From the NCBI GenBank assembly GCA_036825155.1, contig DAISYU010000015.1:1-45529 (forward strand): a stretch of DNA of 45,529 nt, read 5' to 3'. The stretch is from DSAD01 sp036825155 (GTDB lineage: Bacteria; Desulfobacterota; Desulfomonilia; UBA1062). Below, piece after piece: positions 8,251 to 17,259 of the stretch (position 1 is the stretch's first letter; every line of letters begins with the position of its first letter). The notes beneath the pieces were generated by a model. That model was not told the origin of the DNA. It worked only from the letters and a program-made list of their open reading frames with translations, and did not search any database. Made by a program: the position numbers and the translations under genes.

Positions 8251-9094
8251 ACCTTTCCCCCGTCAATGTTGTTGTGGGTATGTAGCTGTACCCGTCATGC
8301 CGCTCCAAGCGGCTCAATCCATTACACAAGTGATCTCTATCTTTAAATACGCCAAAGACTGATGAACCACTTCCCGACATCAATACTCCCAATGCCCCAG
8401 CGTTAATCAACTCCGATTTGATCAACTTAAGCTCAGGACATATACCAAATGCTGCGGCCTCGAGATCGTTCTCTAACCACTGCTCCGGCGCAATTACATT
8501 GTATCCTTTGTTATCTATTGTAAATCTAACTACATCAGGAGTCAATGGGGACTTTACTTCCGCGTAAACTTGAGCTGTCGAGAGTGAATAGGGTGGAATT
8601 ACCAGGAGGTATTCCCGCTCGTGAAGAGACACCTCCTGGATGACCTCGTCCCCTCGGGAACCCATGAGCAACGGGCGTCTGAGAATGAAGAACGGGCAGT
8701 CAGCTCCCAGCCGGGCAGCCAATGCCATAAGATCACCGGTACTGAGGTTTGTCTGAAAGAGATCGTTCAGTCCGAGAAGTACGCTGGACGCATCAGAACT
8801 CCCTCCCCCGAGGCCGGCCCCAATGGGAATGTGTTTATTCACGCGGATGGATATACCGGGTGGTTTCCCGGTATATTCAAAAAAGAGCGCGGCAGCCTTG
8901 TAGACGAGGTTGTCAGCATCGGCGCAGTTGCATCCTGGAGCATCGAGATGAATGCCTGCATCTGCAGGTTCCAGGATAATTTCATCAAACAGCGAGATGG
9001 GCACCATGATAGTCCTTAATTCATGGTATCCGTCCTCTCTCCGCCCAACTACCTTGAGATAGATGTTTATCTTTGCCGGTGCCTGTATGTTCAC
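8231..9094 (-). CDS. ispE: 4-diphosphocytidyl-2-C-methyl-D-erythritol kinase
   Basis: Fourth-stage enzyme of the MEP isoprenoid pathway, a cytoplasmic GHMP kinase that phosphorylates CDP-methylerythritol. The 287 residues show the N-terminal APAKINIYLKVVGRREDGYH signature with the catalytic-site lysine K8, the ATP-binding glycine motif PIGAGLGGGSSDA (90-102), the conserved LGADCPFF with D132, and the C-terminal GHMP motif MSGSGSSVFG. The ATG overlaps the TGA of the protease gene by four bases (9091-9094), so translation is probably coupled. Length is normal for the family. Confidence 0.95.
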   Translation of the reverse strand: MNIQAPAKINIYLKVVGRREDGYHELRTIMVPISLFDEIILEPADAGIHLDAPGCNCADADNLVYKAAALFFEYTGKPPGISIRVNKHIPIGAGLGGGSSDASSVLLGLNDLFQTNLSTGDLMALAARLGADCPFFILRRPLLMGSRGDEVIQEVSLHEREYLLVIPPYSLSTAQVYAEVKSPLTPDVVRFTIDNKGYNVIAPEQWLENDLEAAAFGICPELKLIKSELINAGALGVLMSGSGSSVFGVFKDRDHLCNGLSRLERHDGYSYIPTTTLTGERYGNNRG

Positions 9095-10578
9095 TCTATA
9101 TCAACCGCAACGTATAACGGCTTCGAGTCTCGCTCAATCAGGAGCAATACTGTCTGGCCCTTTTTCAATCCCTCAATGACACCTAGATAGTCATCGAGGC
9201 CGTTCACCTTTGTGCCCTTCACCTCTTTAATGATGTCCATTTTCTGGATCTTGCTTTTAGCAGCGCTTCCGTTCGGATCTATATCCACAACGAGAACACC
9301 TGTTGTGTCACCGAGGTTGAACTGGCTCTGAATGTCAGGGGTGATCTCCCTGAGAACGAGGCCGAAACGGTCTTTCACCTCATCGGCATCACCGCTTCCC
9401 TGCCCGAGGCTCGCAATATGGTCCTCGGTACGCTTCTCGAGTTTCGTCTGAAGTTCCACCCGCCTGGCATCACGCCAGACTACTATGGTGACATTTGCAT
9501 CGGGCTTGAGGCTTCCGATGTATCGGGTCAAACCCCGCGGATCATCAATACTCTGATCATTGATCGTGAGAATGATATCGCCTTTTTTCACCCCGGCCTT
9601 GTCCGCAGGATCACCAGGATAGACTGCGGAGACCATGGCCCCTATGGCTTCATCAAGGCCCACGGCGCGTGCGATCTCAGGCGTCACTTCCTGTATGGCG
9701 ACTCCCAGCCATCCCCTGGCCACCTCGCCCGTGTCTTTCAGCTCGGACAGTATCTCTTTTGCCATATTGATGGGAATGGCAAACCCGATGCCCTGGCCCG
9801 AAGATATGATCGCGGTATTTATGCCGATTACCTGCCCGTCCATATTGATGAGCGGTCCGCCTGAATTGCCCGGATTGATGGCCGCATCTGTCTGAATAAA
9901 ATTGTCATAGGGCCCGGCGCCGATGACCCGGGCCTTGGCCGATACTATCCCCTGGGTCAGGGTATGTCCGAAGCCGAACGGATTGCCGATAGCAATAACC
10001 CAGTCCCCGATCTCAAGGGCATTCGAATCGCCGAGTACTGCAACAGGGTAATCATCCCTGTCTGAATCGATCTTGATCAGTGCAATATCGGTATTGTCAT
10101 CCTTGCCCACGATCGTGGCCTTGTATTCCTCATTATCGGACAGGGATACGAAGATCTCTTCGGATTCGGATATGACATGGTTGTTCGTAAGGATATATCC
10201 GTCCCTTGAGATGATGAATCCGGACCCTAAAGATTTCTGTTTCAGATCCTGCTCGGGAATCTTGTCAAAAAACTTCCGGAAAAATTCATCAAACCAGTCA
10301 TTCTCTCCTCCCGGTCCCTCGAAATGCTTGTACAAGTCCCTTCCCAGGAACTTCTTCGTGGTTCGTATATTCACCACGGTGGGGCTTGCGGTCTTCGCCA
10401 GTGTACTCAGAGAAGGCATGACCACATGGTTGGGAGAGGTGCTTGCACCCTCTCTCCAGAATGGCAGCGCTTCACTTTCAGAGGACAGATTGAAAGAGGT
10501 TGCTATGAAGATCCCGATGAATGCCGAACATACGGCAACCATCACGAGTATGCCCGTTGAGAGTAGTTTCTTTTTCAT
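9091..10578 (-). CDS. Do/HtrA-family periplasmic serine protease (DegP/DegQ type)
   Basis: A trypsin-fold protease and chaperone of the cell envelope. The chosen start gives 495 residues: a signal-anchor (about 4-28), a protease domain with triad H134 (ILTNNHVI), D164 (TDIALIKI) and S239 (NPGNSGGPL), then two PDZ domains (about 285-370 and 400-492). All catalytic residues are present, so it should be active. The frame is open 10 codons further upstream, but the ATG at 10578 overlaps the TGA of the DUF1844 gene (ATGA), which supports this start. The E. coli symbol cannot be chosen safely between degP and degQ. In this operon it is linked to ispE. Confidence 0.93.
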   Translation of the reverse strand: MKKKLLSTGILVMVAVCSAFIGIFIATSFNLSSESEALPFWREGASTSPNHVVMPSLSTLAKTASPTVVNIRTTKKFLGRDLYKHFEGPGGENDWFDEFFRKFFDKIPEQDLKQKSLGSGFIISRDGYILTNNHVISESEEIFVSLSDNEEYKATIVGKDDNTDIALIKIDSDRDDYPVAVLGDSNALEIGDWVIAIGNPFGFGHTLTQGIVSAKARVIGAGPYDNFIQTDAAINPGNSGGPLINMDGQVIGINTAIISSGQGIGFAIPINMAKEILSELKDTGEVARGWLGVAIQEVTPEIARAVGLDEAIGAMVSAVYPGDPADKAGVKKGDIILTINDQSIDDPRGLTRYIGSLKPDANVTIVVWRDARRVELQTKLEKRTEDHIASLGQGSGDADEVKDRFGLVLREITPDIQSQFNLGDTTGVLVVDIDPNGSAAKSKIQKMDIIKEVKGTKVNGLDDYLGVIEGLKKGQTVLLLIERDSKPLYVAVDIE

Positions 10579-10958
10579 TTTTCCCCTTTCTTTGCTTCGA
10601 CATAGCATATTCTCAACTCATAGAGGATGCCTTCGACCAGGTTCACCTCCTCAGGAAGCAGATTCCCCCTGGTCTTTTCCTGAAGCAGTGAGATGATGTC
10701 TATATTCTGCTTGGCCAGCGCCAGGTCTTTGCTTACCTGCCCTGTCATGGGATCGGGCACCCTGCCGAGGCTTATCATCGCCGCAGAGGCGAAACTCATG
10801 ATCAGCGTGGGAAAATCGATCACGGGCAGTGCCGATGTGGCACCTCCCTGTCCGGGACTGTCAGGCCCGTTGACCGACCCATGCTCCTTCCGGGCCGATT
10901 CCTCCCTGTTTTCCCCTCTCTTGTCGGTAAAGGTGTATCCTTTCGAGTCATCACCCAT
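10575..10958 (-). CDS. DUF1844 protein
   Basis: A 127-residue protein of the DUF1844 family, common in Deltaproteobacteria and Acidobacteria and of unknown function. The first 45 residues are charged and low-complexity; the conserved part begins with IDFPTLIMSFASAAMISLG (47-65) and is predicted helical, ending in a helix that packs the motif EVNLVEGILYELRICYVEAK. It lacks membrane segments and known catalytic residues. Two ATG codons lie in tandem; the second (10958) is 7 bases from the ggagg site (complement of 10966-10970) and was preferred. It heads the operon through to prs and overlaps the protease gene by four bases. Confidence 0.85.
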   Translation of the reverse strand: MGDDSKGYTFTDKRGENREESARKEHGSVNGPDSPGQGGATSALPVIDFPTLIMSFASAAMISLGRVPDPMTGQVSKDLALAKQNIDIISLLQEKTRGNLLPEEVNLVEGILYELRICYVEAKKGEK

Positions 10959-11169
10959 CATAATGCCTCCATGGTTTTTGTACAATTACCGCAATCAGCT
11001 GGTCATACTTCATTAATGCATAACGCCTGAAATGTAAAATGCAACATAATGGCAAGAATGTATGTGTATTCTCCATTCGTTCTTGCGGCTTGGATGCCTC
11101 TTTTAAAAATTACCCGATCCGTTGTCTTAAAAAACCATCACTTAAAAACCGCAGGGAGTGGGCTCTTAT

Positions 11170-12309
11170 CTATCCCTGAGGGATGTTGTGAACAGGAAAT
11201 ATGTTCTCCTTGATAAAGGCTATCTTGGAATCAAGGTATCTGTTTACATCATCTTTCAATCTGGGAGCTATCCGGTAGGGGGAATCCCTGAGTTCATCGA
11301 CACTGTTACCATGCCCGAGCAGAGCGCCGCCGATGAGTCCCTGATAGGGATCATGCGGCTTCAAGTCATTGAGCTCTGCCCATGCCAGCGTCCATCCCCT
11401 GACGACATCGGGCACGCTGTAGCCTCCCCCGCCCAGGGCAAGCACCTTATCACAGCTGTTCCGTATCTGTGCAATGACATCACAGTATCCGTTATTCGTC
11501 AGCCGCAGGTTGGTCAGGGGATCTTTCTTCAGGGTATCGAGCCCGATCTGTGCCACAACGCATTGCGGCTTGAATGCTTTGACCAGGGGCGGATATATCT
11601 CCTGAAAGACCCTGGAATACGCTTCATCATCCGTATATTCAGACAGCGGTATATTCACCGTGTATCCCAGCCCTTTTCCCTCACCCATTTCATTCTCGAA
11701 TCCGACCCAGGGATACAGGGTCTCTCCACTCTGGTGAAACGATATGACGAGGACATCATCGCGGTCGTAGAATGCATCCTGTACCCCATTGCCATGGTGG
11801 GCGTCGATATCCACATAGAGAATTCTCTCGCAGCCGCTCTTCAACATCCGCTTGATTGCAATCACGATATCGTTCACATAACAGAAGCCCTCGGCATTGG
11901 CATATCCGGCATGATGGAGGCCGCCCACCGGGCTGAAAACAATGTCAGCTTCGTTTGTAACGATGAGTTGGGAAGCCTTCAGGGTCGCCCCTAAAACAAG
12001 GAGGGAAAACTCGTAGACACCTTTGAACACCGGATTATCCGATGTTCCAAGACCATACTCCAGCATGGTGAAATCGAAGGATCCGCTGTTGGCAGCCTTT
12101 AAGGCATCGATGTAGTCTTGTGCATGGTACTCCAGCATTGCCGCCTCATCTGCCGCCTCAGGCTCGACAATGGAAATCCACGGTTCGTCAAAGAGCCCGT
12201 AGCGGTAGCAGAGTTCATATACCATGGTGGCCTTATAGGGTTTGAACGGATGCTGATCACCAAGGTTATACTGATCATACTTTGAAGTATACATGAAAAC
12301 AGAGTTCAT
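11170..12309 (-). CDS. AcuC/histone-deacetylase-family deacetylase
   Basis: A 379-residue zinc hydrolase of the histone deacetylase superfamily, class I-like/AcuC branch. Active-site residues are all present: the histidine pair H132-H133 in GGLHHA, zinc ligands D169 and H171 in VDIDAHHGNG, the third ligand D258 in QIGLDTLKKDPL, and the catalytic tyrosine Y297 in GGGGY. Bacterial members deacetylate acetyl-CoA synthetase, polyamines or other acetylated small molecules; no acuA or acuB is visible, so the substrate is open. A good ribosome binding site, agggag, lies 7 bases before the ATG. The gene is divergent from the orphan gene at 12678 and appears to be monocistronic. Confidence 0.9.
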   Translation of the reverse strand: MNSVFMYTSKYDQYNLGDQHPFKPYKATMVYELCYRYGLFDEPWISIVEPEAADEAAMLEYHAQDYIDALKAANSGSFDFTMLEYGLGTSDNPVFKGVYEFSLLVLGATLKASQLIVTNEADIVFSPVGGLHHAGYANAEGFCYVNDIVIAIKRMLKSGCERILYVDIDAHHGNGVQDAFYDRDDVLVISFHQSGETLYPWVGFENEMGEGKGLGYTVNIPLSEYTDDEAYSRVFQEIYPPLVKAFKPQCVVAQIGLDTLKKDPLTNLRLTNNGYCDVIAQIRNSCDKVLALGGGGYSVPDVVRGWTLAWAELNDLKPHDPYQGLIGGALLGHGNSVDELRDSPYRIAPRLKDDVNRYLDSKIAFIKENIFPVHNIPQG

Positions 12310-12677
12310 GCTGCAGCTCCCTATATATGAATTCGCCCACCTCGGTCAATGCATATACCAAAAGAATTCCCGGTAAAAAAGTTTGTTTATCTCTTCTCAT
12401 ACGTGTACCACCACCATGGTATTCAATCAATACTATAGTTTGCACACACCCCTTCTTGAAGAAGCGGGGGAGAGAGGTGATCGTACCCTGAAACGATACA
12501 CGATGCCATCATGAAAGGTTTCGGCGCTGACCCCTCTTTCACACCACGGAATAACATCTTCACCCACGTCTTTCATGCGGCCTCATCAATAACGTCCTGC
12601 AATGAATGACAAAGATCATGGACGAGCCGGACATGAATATGGTACTACTAAAACAACATCATGAAAGGAGATACTCC
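12310..12677. other. divergent intergenic region, 368 bases
   Basis: Space between the divergent deacetylase and the 79-residue orphan. It contains a promoter candidate for the deacetylase (12322-12349) and the ribosome binding site of the orphan (aaaggag, 12664-12670). An open frame starting at 12606 merely extends the orphan upstream of that site. No further gene or clear RNA was seen. Confidence 0.6.
12322..12349 (-). promoter_or_regulatory. candidate promoter of the deacetylase gene
   Basis: On the minus strand, -35 box TTGACC (complement of 12344-12349, 5 of 6), 16-base spacer, -10 box TATATA (complement of 12322-12327, 4 of 6). The ATG lies 12 bases beyond the -10 box, so the leader would be only about 5 bases, shorter than the visible ribosome binding site would need. 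The prediction is therefore uncertain. Confidence 0.3.
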
Positions 12678-12917
12678 ATGCGTCATGGGTTTGACATTTT
12701 AGACAACCTGATCGTCCTGGAAAACGGAAAAGTTACGGTCTTGCGGACTATCGAGGATATCGAAACCCTTTTGGAGAAACTCACGAAGATTCAGGACTCG
12801 TTCCGGACGAAACAAACGCCGAAAGGGACAAGGGTCAAGGCCGATATCGACTACCTGATCCGGCTCATTACCAACATGGCATCTTTTGTATATGAAAAAG
12901 AGCTGCCCAAATCCTGA
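12678..12917 (+). CDS. small protein of unknown function
   Basis: A 79-residue acidic-to-neutral protein that I do not recognise. It begins MRHGFDILDNLIVLENGKV, continues with a predicted helix (EDIETLLEKLTKIQDSFRTK) and ends with a second helical stretch rich in I, L and M. It has no signal peptide, cysteine or membrane segment. The frame is open back to 12606, but the ATG at 12678 is preceded at 7 bases by a strong aaaggag site, so that start was used. It lies between the deacetylase and ridA; no operon link is clear. Confidence 0.6.
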   Translation: MRHGFDILDNLIVLENGKVTVLRTIEDIETLLEKLTKIQDSFRTKQTPKGTRVKADIDYLIRLITNMASFVYEKELPKS

Positions 12918-13069
12918 CAAGAAAGCTCCCCGTGATGTTCGGCCATGCATCTTGCAGCATATACGACATCCTTTGCAGAAGATAAAAGATAACTTATTGC
13001 TTGTCCATTTGCAGTACCGATGAATCAGAAAATTGACCGCGGCACCGCATGGATGTACAGGAGGGTTCC

Positions 13070-13468
13070 ATGACGAGAAAGAGTGTTTCCCAGATCAAGA
13101 CAGACAAGGCCCCGCAGGCCATCGGTCCATATTCACAGGCAATCATTGCCGGCAACTTCTTGTTCGTGTCCGGGCAGATCCCATTGAATCCTGCAAGCGC
13201 CACCATTATAACCGGAGGAATTAAAGAGCAGACCTCTCAGACGCTGAAAAATATCGGGGCGATCCTCAAGCAGGCAGGCTCCAGTTTCGAGCACGTGGTA
13301 AAAGTGGAGATATTCCTGAAGAACATGAATGATTTCAATATAGTGAATGAACTATATGCTTCATTCTTCCCGCAGGACCCAAAACCTGCACGTCAGGTAA
13401 TCGAGGTATCCCGGCTCCCCAGGGATGTCCTCATCGAGATCTCCTGTATTGCATATCTTCAGGATTAA
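13070..13468 (+). CDS. ridA: RidA family enamine/imine deaminase
   Basis: A 132-residue Rid-family protein that hydrolyses reactive enamines/imines formed by PLP enzymes such as threonine dehydratase, releasing ammonia. Typical features are the start region KAPQAIGPYSQA, the centre LFVSGQIPLNP, and the active-site residues R108 (in KPARQVIEVSRLP) and E123 (in VLIEISCIA) that define catalytically competent RidA members. The frame extends 7 codons upstream, but aggagg at 13059-13064 fits the ATG at 13070. The gene stands alone; transcription context is unclear. Confidence 0.93.
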   Translation: MTRKSVSQIKTDKAPQAIGPYSQAIIAGNFLFVSGQIPLNPASATIITGGIKEQTSQTLKNIGAILKQAGSSFEHVVKVEIFLKNMNDFNIVNELYASFFPQDPKPARQVIEVSRLPRDVLIEISCIAYLQD

Positions 13469-13626
13469 GGGGTGGTCTTGCCGAATTATTCATGATAATA
13501 GAAGGTTAGATGCATCCATACAGACAGAAAAGCTCTCACCCCATGAGAACAGATTCGCATCCAGATAACGCTGAGCCATACTCTTTTTAAGAAGAGAACC
13601 ATACCACAGGAACAAAAAGGTGTGTC

Positions 13627-14517
13627 ATGGGCGAACAGGAAAAGGAAAAAGGAAATGGTTCTGATGTCTTGCATTCTGCTACTGAAATAACCTGGAATCT
13701 TGTTCTTCTGACCGTGGGCAGCGTCTTATGTGCCGTTGCGGTAAACGGAATCCTTGTGCCGCAACACTTCCTGAGCTCTGGATTCACGGGGGTGGCACTC
13801 CTCATCCACTATTTTTTCCCGCCGCTCTCCGTCGGTTGGGCCTATCTGCTCCTGAACATACCCATCTTCATCATCGGCTGGTCGATAGTGGGGAGACGGT
13901 TCTTCGTCTACAGCGTGATCGGGATGGCAATCTTTTCTCTGGCGCTCTTTACTGTCACCATCACTGTTCCCATTCACGACAAGATCCTCAGTGCCCTGTT
14001 GGCAGGGATCGTAAACGGCGTAGGCAGCGGCATTGTATTGCGTTCTCTGGGATCAGCAGGGGGTACCGATATCCTCTCCGTGATTCTGCAGAAGCTCTTT
14101 TCCATAAAACTGGGGACCACGGTCCTGTTCTTCAACGGAATAATGCTCGGTTTTGCAGCAACCATGTTCTCTCTCGAAGGGGCCCTGTACACCCTCGTCT
14201 ACCTGTATGTGAACACCCAGGTGCTCAATGTCGTGGTCATGGGACTCAGCAAGAGAAAGGTGGTATTCATCATATCAGACCGGTGGGAAAAACTCTCGGA
14301 GGAAATCCTCAAGAAGAACCGGAGGGGGGTCACGATTATCGAGGGGATCGGTGGATACAAGAGGGAAGACAAGCGGATCCTCTACAGCGTGATCGCCTTT
14401 CAGGACCTGCCCATTCTGAAGAAAATGGTATCGAAGATCGATCCGAATGCATTCGTGGTTGTCATGGACACCCTCGAGGTAATGGGGGCCCGGATAGGGA
14501 ATCAGCCCCACTGGTAA
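13627..14517 (+). CDS. YitT family membrane protein (DUF161 + DUF2179)
   Basis: A 296-residue inner-membrane protein. Five to six hydrophobic segments occupy residues 20-205, including the glycine-rich motif GIVNGVGSGIVLRSLGSAGGTDIL, followed by a soluble C-terminal DUF2179 domain (about 215-296) with GVTIIEGIGGYKREDKRILYSVI. This architecture defines the YitT family, whose transport or regulatory role is not established. The DUF2179 fold resembles small regulatory domains. It is convergent with the glycosyltransferase gene at 14655; the 137 bases between them contain an imperfect hairpin but no U-tract. Confidence 0.9.
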   Translation: MGEQEKEKGNGSDVLHSATEITWNLVLLTVGSVLCAVAVNGILVPQHFLSSGFTGVALLIHYFFPPLSVGWAYLLLNIPIFIIGWSIVGRRFFVYSVIGMAIFSLALFTVTITVPIHDKILSALLAGIVNGVGSGIVLRSLGSAGGTDILSVILQKLFSIKLGTTVLFFNGIMLGFAATMFSLEGALYTLVYLYVNTQVLNVVVMGLSKRKVVFIISDRWEKLSEEILKKNRRGVTIIEGIGGYKREDKRILYSVIAFQDLPILKKMVSKIDPNAFVVVMDTLEVMGARIGNQPHW

Positions 14518-14654
14518 GGAGCACGGATCAGAAGAGGCTCCGGACAGGATGTCCCGGCTGCAGCTGACAGGACGACCTTGATTTTCTTTAAAAAGCAGTA
14601 TTCGGAATCCCCCATGCCGCGGTTTGGATCATTGCTCTCGCAGACCTCGATGCA

Positions 14655-16019
14655 TTACCGGTAGAGCTTCTTTTCACTCTCCACCACGTCGACAATCTCA
14701 TTGATGATAGTGGGGAGCTTTCGTATTACCCGCTCCCAGGAAACCGTTTTCGGGGTCTCGTAGATTTCGGAGCGGATATTCTGAGCGGTCTGCTCGATCA
14801 CCGCCAGCAGGCCGTCTTCGATGAACGATTTGAACTCGTCATGGGCACTGACATAGGAACTGAGACGGTTGACTATGAACGATGGAGAGAGCAGAAGATC
14901 TCCGGCAAAGAGGATGACGTTCTTGAACACATCGTCCACCATTGCCTCCTCTTTGTTCGTATCGTAGAGGAGTCCGCAGTAGGCGGCATTATCCGCATAC
15001 ATCTTGATAAGATCATCAGCCACACTCAGATAAGTCGTGGTAAGGTCCCTGATAAAATGCTCCGATATGACAAGCCCTTCCTCGATGACCAGGGCACTGA
15101 GCAGTGTGGTCACGATATCGATCCCCATCTTATAGAGACCGGCATTGCGGTTATCTTCGGATACCTGCTGATGTTTGTGGTCGAACGGCTCCACACAGAT
15201 CTCCACCTGGGCGGAATTGGTAGCCTTGCGGTACACCTCGATGAGGGTAAAGATTTCCACTCCCCAGTTCGTGGCAAACTGCATGCGTTTGAGCAGCTGG
15301 CCGTCAAATACCACCTCTCCGGAGAGCTGATAGTTGAAATTGAGCAGGAAGTCCACAAGACGCAGGACCTTTTCCTCCTGGGTCTCGGTAAACTTTCTCT
15401 TCAGCGCTATGAGCAACGGGTCTAAAAGGAGTCTTTTGACCCTGCCGTAGAGCTGCTGTTCCTTGATTCTCGCATAAAACGCCTTGCTGAACTGGTAGCC
15501 CAGCACCTGAACCGGATAGAAGAGCCTGTCCAGCTGTTCTCTCCTGAATGTTCTGATATCCGCGTCCACAATCCCGATACTCTGGGCTCCCATTGCCAGG
15601 GCAATCCCGAAGGACATGAACATGTTCCTGCCCTTGCCGGGTGCGGTGAGCCCGAAACCGGCATCTGAAAGTTTTTGATAGACGGATGTGAATCCGGGGC
15701 CGTCATTATGCTGGATGAGATAATTGGCCACATTGCATTCATTGAGGATCATCGCAAGTTCACGGGCGTCCTCCTCGCTGGCCCGGTCAAGGCCGAAGAT
15801 TATCTGGGAGAGATAGGTGGCACTGCTCAATTGCCGGGCAATATTCAAGAATACCGGCCGGTTATCAGGATGGGTGAATTCAGAGGCCAGAAGCGGGATG
15901 ATCAGTACCGCTTTCTTCCATTTTGAATGGTGGAGCAACTCGAGCTCCATATTGGGATTTTCGTCTGTCAAGAGGTACAACGTGCTTATTTTGGTATGCT
16001 TTTGTGCGAAGTTTGACAT
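14655..16019 (-). CDS. GT-A glycosyltransferase resembling glucosyl-3-phosphoglycerate synthase (GT81-like)
   Basis: A 454-residue protein with a nucleotide-sugar-binding GT-A domain in the N-terminal two thirds: GKG (128-130), the metal-binding DAD (152-154) in IGIVDADIRTF, GVEI (253-256) and HKHQ (281-284). These four elements in this order and spacing recall glucosyl-3-phosphoglycerate synthase and related GT81 enzymes, which start synthesis of the osmolyte glucosylglycerate. The C-terminal 150 residues are helical. Which donor and acceptor are used cannot be decided from sequence, and the matching phosphatase gene is not adjacent. The start has a good aaggag site. A role in compatible-solute or envelope glycan synthesis is an inference. 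Confidence 0.65.
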   Translation of the reverse strand: MSNFAQKHTKISTLYLLTDENPNMELELLHHSKWKKAVLIIPLLASEFTHPDNRPVFLNIARQLSSATYLSQIIFGLDRASEEDARELAMILNECNVANYLIQHNDGPGFTSVYQKLSDAGFGLTAPGKGRNMFMSFGIALAMGAQSIGIVDADIRTFRREQLDRLFYPVQVLGYQFSKAFYARIKEQQLYGRVKRLLLDPLLIALKRKFTETQEEKVLRLVDFLLNFNYQLSGEVVFDGQLLKRMQFATNWGVEIFTLIEVYRKATNSAQVEICVEPFDHKHQQVSEDNRNAGLYKMGIDIVTTLLSALVIEEGLVISEHFIRDLTTTYLSVADDLIKMYADNAAYCGLLYDTNKEEAMVDDVFKNVILFAGDLLLSPSFIVNRLSSYVSAHDEFKSFIEDGLLAVIEQTAQNIRSEIYETPKTVSWERVIRKLPTIINEIVDVVESEKKLYR

Positions 16020-16234
16020 CGTTCTTCTCCTTTACTGCTCATCCAGAACCCTAATCATGAGTTAATTGTCTGAAACGGAGCTGCCTGATTACATAATAAT
16101 TGTAGAATGTTGATTGTAAACCAGAGAGCCTTTCCGGGTCAACCGGATATCCCTGCAGAGTTTATCGGGAGAATGAGCAGAAAGAGAGATATTGGAGGAG
16201 CAGGGGTCGGGAGTAATGGGAAAAAACCAAGAGG

Positions 16235-16705
16235 TTATGCCTGATCTTTTCCGCGGATGAGATTCACAACACCATAATGTCCCTGATCGTAGGTGAAAAC
16301 AAAGCATGCCATGGCAAGCAGGACAGTGTCTCTGACCAGATACATCCACGTGAGAGGATCTGCCTCCTGTGAAGTATTGAAACACCCGCACGAGACATCC
16401 AGACCTCTGATAAGGGCGGCGGCAATCGCACAGAGAAATACTATCAGGAGGGAGGATACAATGAGGGATGCGCCCGGCACCAGGACACCCAAAATCAGTG
16501 CTGCACCCACGATGACCTCGATCAAGGGCAGGATGAGGGCTGCGAGGTTGATGAGAAATCCCGGGAGAATATGGTAGTTATACACGACAAGGGCAAACCC
16601 CTGGGGATCCAACACCTTGATGAGGCCGGCATAGAAAAAGATGATGCCCAAAATCATGCGGAAGCACAGAGAGATCTTCTCAGCTCTCGATGTCGTTCTC
16701 TTCAT
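16235..16705 (-). CDS. MauE/DoxX-like redox membrane protein
   Basis: A 156-residue inner-membrane protein with four hydrophobic segments (about 15-35, 47-65, 67-97, 120-137). It carries a CGC motif (C106, C108) in DVSCGCFN on the loop after the third segment, as in MauE/DoxX-type proteins that handle thiols or sulfur species. The ATG follows the stop of the rhodanese gene directly with no space, so the two are translated together. This pairing suggests sulfur or disulfide chemistry at the periplasmic face; the reaction itself is unknown. Confidence 0.8.
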   Translation of the reverse strand: MKRTTSRAEKISLCFRMILGIIFFYAGLIKVLDPQGFALVVYNYHILPGFLINLAALILPLIEVIVGAALILGVLVPGASLIVSSLLIVFLCAIAAALIRGLDVSCGCFNTSQEADPLTWMYLVRDTVLLAMACFVFTYDQGHYGVVNLIRGKDQA

Positions 16706-17200
16706 TCAGCCACTGCCCCCTTCATAGGGAAATCCGGCTTCATACCAGCCGATCCATCCCTGTCTCAGAATACTGACAGGCGCCATCCCGTGTGCTTTCA
16801 ACAACCCGGCCAGTTCATAACTCAGAGGGCATCCAGGACTGTCGCAGTACGCCACAAATACCACATCCATGCCTATAAAAGCCTGAAGCTGTTCAAAGTG
16901 TTCTTCAACACGGGACACGGGTACATTAATCGCGCCGGGCAGGTGTCCCTGCTCATATGCATACGGTTCTCTGGCATCGAGAAAGAGGATTTTCTCACTG
17001 GTATACAATGACCATGCTTCATCCAGAGTAACCACTGTGAATCCGGGATTCTGCATCCCGGCTGCCGTTGACGGATTCCAGTTTCCCGGCAGGACAAGCC
17101 CTTCAGGACGCAGTATATTGACAGCAAAGGCCAGAACCACAGAGAGGACCATCAGAGAGACAGCCTGTATGAATGCACTGTGAATCTTATTGAGGAACAA
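16706..17200 (-). CDS. membrane-anchored periplasmic rhodanese-like protein
   Basis: A rhodanese-domain protein with one N-terminal membrane anchor and the sulfur-carrying loop YCDSPGCPLS, whose first cysteine is the expected active-site residue. The domain covers about the last 110 residues (from VVTLDEAWSLY, with LFLDAREPYAYEQGHLPGAINVPV written in two halves in relatives). The frame is open to a GTG at 17257, but that GTG lies downstream of a -10 box and before the likely transcript start, and has no ribosome binding site. A TTG at 17200 has aaagggg 7 bases upstream (complement of 17208-17214), giving 164 residues; that start was chosen. It is immediately followed by the MauE/DoxX gene. 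Confidence 0.78.
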   Translation of the reverse strand: MFLNKIHSAFIQAVSLMVLSVVLAFAVNILRPEGLVLPGNWNPSTAAGMQNPGFTVVTLDEAWSLYTSEKILFLDAREPYAYEQGHLPGAINVPVSRVEEHFEQLQAFIGMDVVFVAYCDSPGCPLSYELAGLLKAHGMAPVSILRQGWIGWYEAGFPYEGGSG

Positions 17201-17259
17201 GTTTTCACCCCTTTCGATCAATACCAATAACCCCTTGGGCACACCCTGCACTGTCACTT

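Noticed and set aside
12507..12669. Repeated 12-mer catcatgaaagg before the small orphan gene
   Set aside because: Two copies 151 bases apart with different contexts; one contains a ribosome binding site, so coincidence is likely.
14540..14557. Imperfect hairpin between convergent YitT and GT81-like genes as terminator
   Set aside because: A bulged 7-base-pair stem without a following T run on either strand.
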